Origin: Clostridiales bacterium
Lineage (GTDB): Bacteria > Bacillota > Clostridia > Oscillospirales > Acutalibacteraceae
Assembly (NCBI GenBank): GCA_012839185.1
Contig: DUNU01000003.1
Span: 124,001-188,000, forward strand
Direction of reading: 5' to 3'
Length of the DNA stretch: 64,000 nt
Below, in pieces: positions 62,506 through 64,000 of this stretch (its first letter is position 1; the number at the start of each line of letters is the position of its first letter). The notes under the pieces are model-generated. The model made no database searches. It had not been told where the DNA came from and worked only from the letters and a program-made list of their open reading frames with translations. A program made the translations under genes and the position numbers.

Positions 62506-63911
62506 GATATACTGTCCATCAATTCTTTTATAGTAATATTCGGGTTTTCAATACCTGCAAGAACAATTTTCACCATGTTATTGTGCAGTGCCTCAGTCTG
62601 CTCTTCTGTAATTGTAGCAGTTCTGTGCATATAACGGCAACAAATTCCGCCGGTTTCTCTGTCGGGATACGCAAAACCGTACATCGGCAATGCATAATGT
62701 CCTAAGTTATAGCCGTCAAACTTAAATTTTACGTTGTTTTGAGGTAAATTTAAATGTTGAAGTTTTGATTTGATTTCGGGATAACCCTCAACATCAACGG
62801 GAAGCGGTATCCAAGTAAACATCATAAAAGCAGGTGCTTGTGTTGCTTTGTAGTTAAAACACTGCATTTGAATATAACGAGCAGTCAAATACGGGAAATT
62901 CAAATAGCGATAAAGTTGAGTGCGTACATTGTTAAGTTTTATTACACCTTCTTCAAAAGTAAGTTCTTCGGGCAGAATACAACGAACCTGCAAAGGTTGT
63001 GCGATACAACCGCCCATGTGCTTATCTTTGAATGTTATTCTCTTACTGCAAAGTTGCAATGCAAGAGTGTCGGGTTCACGATAATTAATGCTTGATACAT
63101 GCAAACGATAACCAATTTGAAGTATTGTTTCGGGAGCAATCTGATTTTTTAAGCAATATTCAAATATTTTTGCAGCCGCATCTTTCGGTATATACATGTT
63201 TTTAAGTGCTGCCTTATCGTGGAAGGGGTCGGCAACGGGAGGCACACGATATTCGGGATTCTTTTTTCTGTATTTGTCAAGAACATTATGTCCGTGAATA
63301 CCGGCATAAAAGGGTTCGCCGTCTTTAAGCCAATATTCTTTGTAGAATGCCGCACCTTTATCGAACATCTTTTTGTCTTCGAGCATCTTAAGTTCTTTTT
63401 TGATATAATCTTCGTATCTATACAGCGGTTTCGGCATATCCTCGCCATTCTTAAGAGCAGAATACACGTTAATTAAATCGATATAGAATATAGCAGCAGC
63501 CATTGCGTCCATGATAAGATGGGAGGCATTTAAATAGATTCCGCTGCCACCGTCATAGGAATTAAAGAAAATGACACGAAACACCTCACCCTTTAGGAAT
63601 TTAATGGGTTTAAGAGCATCTTTATTAAGTGCCTTTTCCTGTTCTTCCTTCGTCTTAAAGGTCAATACGGGAGCGTCATAAGTAAATTTGGGAATAAACC
63701 ACTGAGTGATTTTCTTGTTTTTCTTTGCAAAACGCAGACGCATGCAATCATTACGTTCAATTTCAATATTGAGTGCCTTTTGCAAAAGTTCAAAATCAAC
63801 TTTTTCTTCAAGAGTTATTGATGTGGGAACCTGAACAATATTTTTATGTAACGAATATTTTACAAGCAAATACATCGTCTCCTGTGACGGAATCAAGGGA
63901 TAAACCTGCAT
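62502..63911 (-). CDS. Free-standing condensation-domain acyltransferase
   Basis: 469 residues, the size of one NRPS condensation domain or a PapA-like acyltransferase. N-terminus YPLIPSQETMYLLVKYS is a C1-like motif; the catalytic motif is HLIMDA (His131, Asp135), a variant of HHxxxDG with Ser before the His and Ala after the Asp. It would join an acyl group held on the carrier to an amine or hydroxyl acceptor. AAAGGAG precedes the ATG; no clear promoter in the remaining 89 bases, so the operon may begin beyond the window. Confidence 0.87.
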   Translation of the reverse strand: MQVYPLIPSQETMYLLVKYSLHKNIVQVPTSITLEEKVDFELLQKALNIEIERNDCMRLRFAKKNKKITQWFIPKFTYDAPVLTFKTKEEQEKALNKDALKPIKFLKGEVFRVIFFNSYDGGSGIYLNASHLIMDAMAAAIFYIDLINVYSALKNGEDMPKPLYRYEDYIKKELKMLEDKKMFDKGAAFYKEYWLKDGEPFYAGIHGHNVLDKYRKKNPEYRVPPVADPFHDKAALKNMYIPKDAAAKIFEYCLKNQIAPETILQIGYRLHVSSINYREPDTLALQLCSKRITFKDKHMGGCIAQPLQVRCILPEELTFEEGVIKLNNVRTQLYRYLNFPYLTARYIQMQCFNYKATQAPAFMMFTWIPLPVDVEGYPEIKSKLQHLNLPQNNVKFKFDGYNLGHYALPMYGFAYPDRETGGICCRYMHRTATITEEQTEALHNNMVKIVLAGIENPNITIKELMDSIS

Positions 63912-64000
63912 AATTATCTCCTTTTAGAAAATTATTTTCTTTGTGAATGGGAAAATACAATTATTCCAGTATTACTCTGTTAAAAAACCAATCTTTCTTT

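Overview
The window looks like a chromosomal segment from an AT-rich, gut-type Clostridia (Firmicutes), probably near the Oscillospirales/Ruminococcaceae. The evidence is the AT-rich composition, strong AGGAGG-type ribosome sites, SigA-type promoters and intrinsic terminators, frequent TTG starts, and the gene content: separate pyrB/pyrI, RadA-type repair ATPase, zinc-type L31, RNase Y, YfhO/GtrA/TagB/TarI-like envelope genes, GPH sugar symporters, GH38 alpha-mannosidase and a cysE-cysS operon. The exact genus is inference.

Layout. 1-7,600 (minus): a tyrosine recombinase cut by the window edge, a 32-residue membrane mini-protein, a DUF6873 protein, radA, a YfhO-type membrane protein, a small multidrug-export-family protein and a PPase-like/Nudix fusion, apparently one operon from a promoter at 7561-7589. 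7,650-11,070 (minus): a GPH symporter, then rpsB-tsf. 11,090-12,830 (plus): gamma carbonic anhydrase and a TagB/F-like transferase. 12,911-26,116 (minus): thirteen genes with gaps of 0-12 bases or overlaps, yigZ-dnaG-rpoD-manA-ABCF-tarI-GT2-pyrF-pyrE-pyrB-pyrI-metY-metA, preceded by rpmE. 26,565-32,330 (plus): an unknown anchored secreted protein, then a YfhO/lipase-like/GtrA operon that resembles lipoteichoic-acid glycosylation machinery. 32,485-35,893 (minus): tRNA-Ser, rny, nnrDE.

36,243-42,402 (plus): GH38 alpha-mannosidase with a Gfo/Idh/MocA oxidoreductase, then an NahK-like sugar kinase with a membrane protein. 42,436-45,990 (minus): a 78-residue protein, an unusual AMP-forming ligase, a small probable beta-sheet protein and uxuA. 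46,155-46,902: four tRNA genes (Val-Asp-Phe-Gly, minus), with tandem repeats of about 184 bp downstream of tRNA-Gly, each carrying a copy of the tRNA 3' end. 47,136-50,932 (minus): a heterodimeric ABC exporter. 51,235-55,723 (plus): gdhA, then an ATP-grasp/cysE/cysS operon.

55,783-63,911 is the most unusual part. It holds a second ligase of the 42.7 kb type, a LytTR regulator with a non-receiver N-terminal domain, a second GPH symporter, a DUF4345 membrane protein, and a compact three-gene operon encoding a free-standing condensation-domain protein, a FadD-like adenylating enzyme and a 77-residue acyl carrier protein. These three fit together as a minimal discrete condensation/adenylation/carrier system for making an acylated small molecule or lipid. 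The product is unknown and no phosphopantetheinyl transferase or thioesterase lies in the window. No rRNA, CRISPR array, insertion sequence or prophage was seen.
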